A stretch of 64,000 nucleotides of DNA, from assembly GCF_014349155.1 (NCBI RefSeq), contig NZ_JACSIT010000152.1, positions 231,009 to 295,008 of the forward strand, given 5' to 3'. This document shows, one piece after another, positions 63,060 through 64,000 of the stretch. Source of the stretch: Neolewinella lacunae (GTDB taxonomy: Bacteria; Bacteroidota; Bacteroidia; Chitinophagales; Saprospiraceae). Below the pieces are notes generated by a model. The model was not told where the DNA came from. It saw only the letters and a program-made list of their open reading frames with translations, and did not search any database. The stretch's first letter is position 1. Every line of letters begins with the position of its first letter. A program made the translations under genes and the position numbers.

Positions 63060-64000
63060 TCATGCCCTTTGGAAGTTGCGAAGCCCGAAATTACTGAAGT
63101 GTTGCTGGAGATTTCGAATTAAGTCCTCATCAAGGTCCAGTCGACACAAGGATAATATTCGTTGTGCTTGGAATTCATTCATGTGACGTTGTTTTACATC
63201 GGCGATAGAGAAAGCCCTAACAGGTTGCCCCGGGACTTGTAAATGGTAAGCTGCTTTGGCTAGCGAGCCAACAGTCATCGCCACATTGAAGTGGAAATCG
63301 TTTTTCTGCCAAGAGTAGGCTTGGCAGTGCTCCAAGCCCAGTTCTTGCTTCGCGTCGCGAAATAGAAATTCTTGTTGAAATCGACATTGGTAAGCATGAA
63401 GAACTTCACCACCGTTGAGATTGGTGTCAGTTGACATATAAAGTCGATGGCCATTTACCTGGCCTTCACTGTCTAGATCATGGACAACGACCAATACGAC
63501 TTGACATTTAAGCGCTTCTACATTTACAATTGCCTCGTACGCAATCCATTTTCTATCTTCGTCGATAGCACAAGGCGTAAAGACATCCTCTCTGAGGTTG
63601 CGAACAGCTACGTAGCCGTCAAACTGCCGTGGTTTCCCCCGTCGCTTTTCTCGTGGGCCGCGATAAAGATAACGGATTTTAGCGTCTTTTCTTAAACGAG
63701 TAATCACATCGAAACCGTTCATAACCATTTGATCTACAAAAGGTTGTCGAGAAAAATAGGCATCTACCGCTATGTATTTTGATATTGACTGCAAGCGGTC
63801 TTTTCGGGCAATGATAGTCGAACCATAATACTCCAATAGTGTCTCGCTTTCGTGACGGTCAACGGTTTGTACCATGTCTAAATGCAAAGCTGCCTTGTTT
63901 TGTAAGTCGACGGCAGCTAGTCCGCTGGCCTCCATACCCCACTTGGGTTTTCCGTCGCTACCGCTGTAGTAATAGTCCACTCCGTCAGTATACTTACCAC
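63060..64000 (-). mobile_element. IS4-type DDE transposase, 5' end beyond window
   Basis: The frame is open to the right edge (about 313 residues seen). YQCRFQQEFLFRDAKQELGL gives the Y-x2-R-x3-E-x6-K signature of IS4-family transposases, and IAVDAYFSRQPFVDQMV fits the second Asp region. GTG at 63978-63980 is not the true start because the frame continues. Terminal repeats of the IS are not seen on this side. The transposase stop is at 63060. Confidence 0.85.

Overview
The window looks like chromosomal DNA from a GC-rich member of the Bacteroidota, most likely Saprospiria (Lewinella-like). The evidence is a PorX-type response regulator with a PglZ-like output domain, a secreted protein with a C-terminal type IX secretion (T9SS) sorting domain, TonB- and lipoprotein-rich gene content, a mitochondrial-type citrate synthase, several TAnnTTTG-type -7 promoter boxes and little sign of Shine-Dalgarno sequences. 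The genus is an inference from gene content only.

Layout. 1-2296 is a 3'-truncated PIF1/RecD-like helicase, divergent from an MFS transporter. 3773-10043 holds a lone ECF sigma factor, a flavin amine oxidase, a LysR regulator divergent from an NADP-type isocitrate dehydrogenase, hisA and small conserved genes. 10284-15122 is purA then mfd. 15218-17178 is a two-gene unit: an ECF sigma factor overlapping by 4 bp a protein with a duplicated N-terminal V-P-x3-W motif, one inner-membrane helix, a long disordered linker and a C-terminal beta-barrel. This is the architecture expected of a dual-membrane-spanning anti-sigma factor. 17543-24001 carries msrA, an ArsC/Spx-like gene, hemF, a rhomboid protease, a small lipoprotein and a large metzincin. 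24079-38466 carries an App1-like phosphatase, porX, a membrane patatin, an SLC13 permease, a TPR protein, tonB, vanZ-gcvH, citrate synthase and a DUF58 protein. 38606-49697 carries the T9SS cargo protein, thiL, marR, an alpha/beta hydrolase, a GNAT, two coupled rhodaneses, hisF, lgt, lysS and a low-GC secreted protein. 49793-59894 carries an MlaD-like lipoprotein, pepP, recG, rbfA, a second rhomboid, rlmN, small genes and the RNase P RNA. From about 59895 to the right edge the DNA is visibly AT-richer and contains a 164-bp perfect-centre palindrome, a lipoprotein gene, a metalloprotease-like gene broken by an in-frame TAA and an IS4-type transposase running off the window.

The most unusual signal is not a gene. 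A 16-base sequence, GCGCGGCCGCAGGTGC, with a NotI-site core, occurs 14 times exactly and 3 times with one mismatch, in both orientations. All but one copy are intergenic, often just after a stop codon, and four copies are joined to a C/G-rich multi-hairpin module. A second family, a structured element of about 200 bp present twice, shows a compensatory change in its end stem and an apparent inversion of its central hairpin between copies.

Most protein genes here are housekeeping. Candidate working sets are the sigma/anti-sigma pair for envelope signalling, PorX with the sorting-domain protein for type IX secretion, the two TGATG-coupled rhodaneses, and rhomboid/metzincin proteases in envelope quality control.
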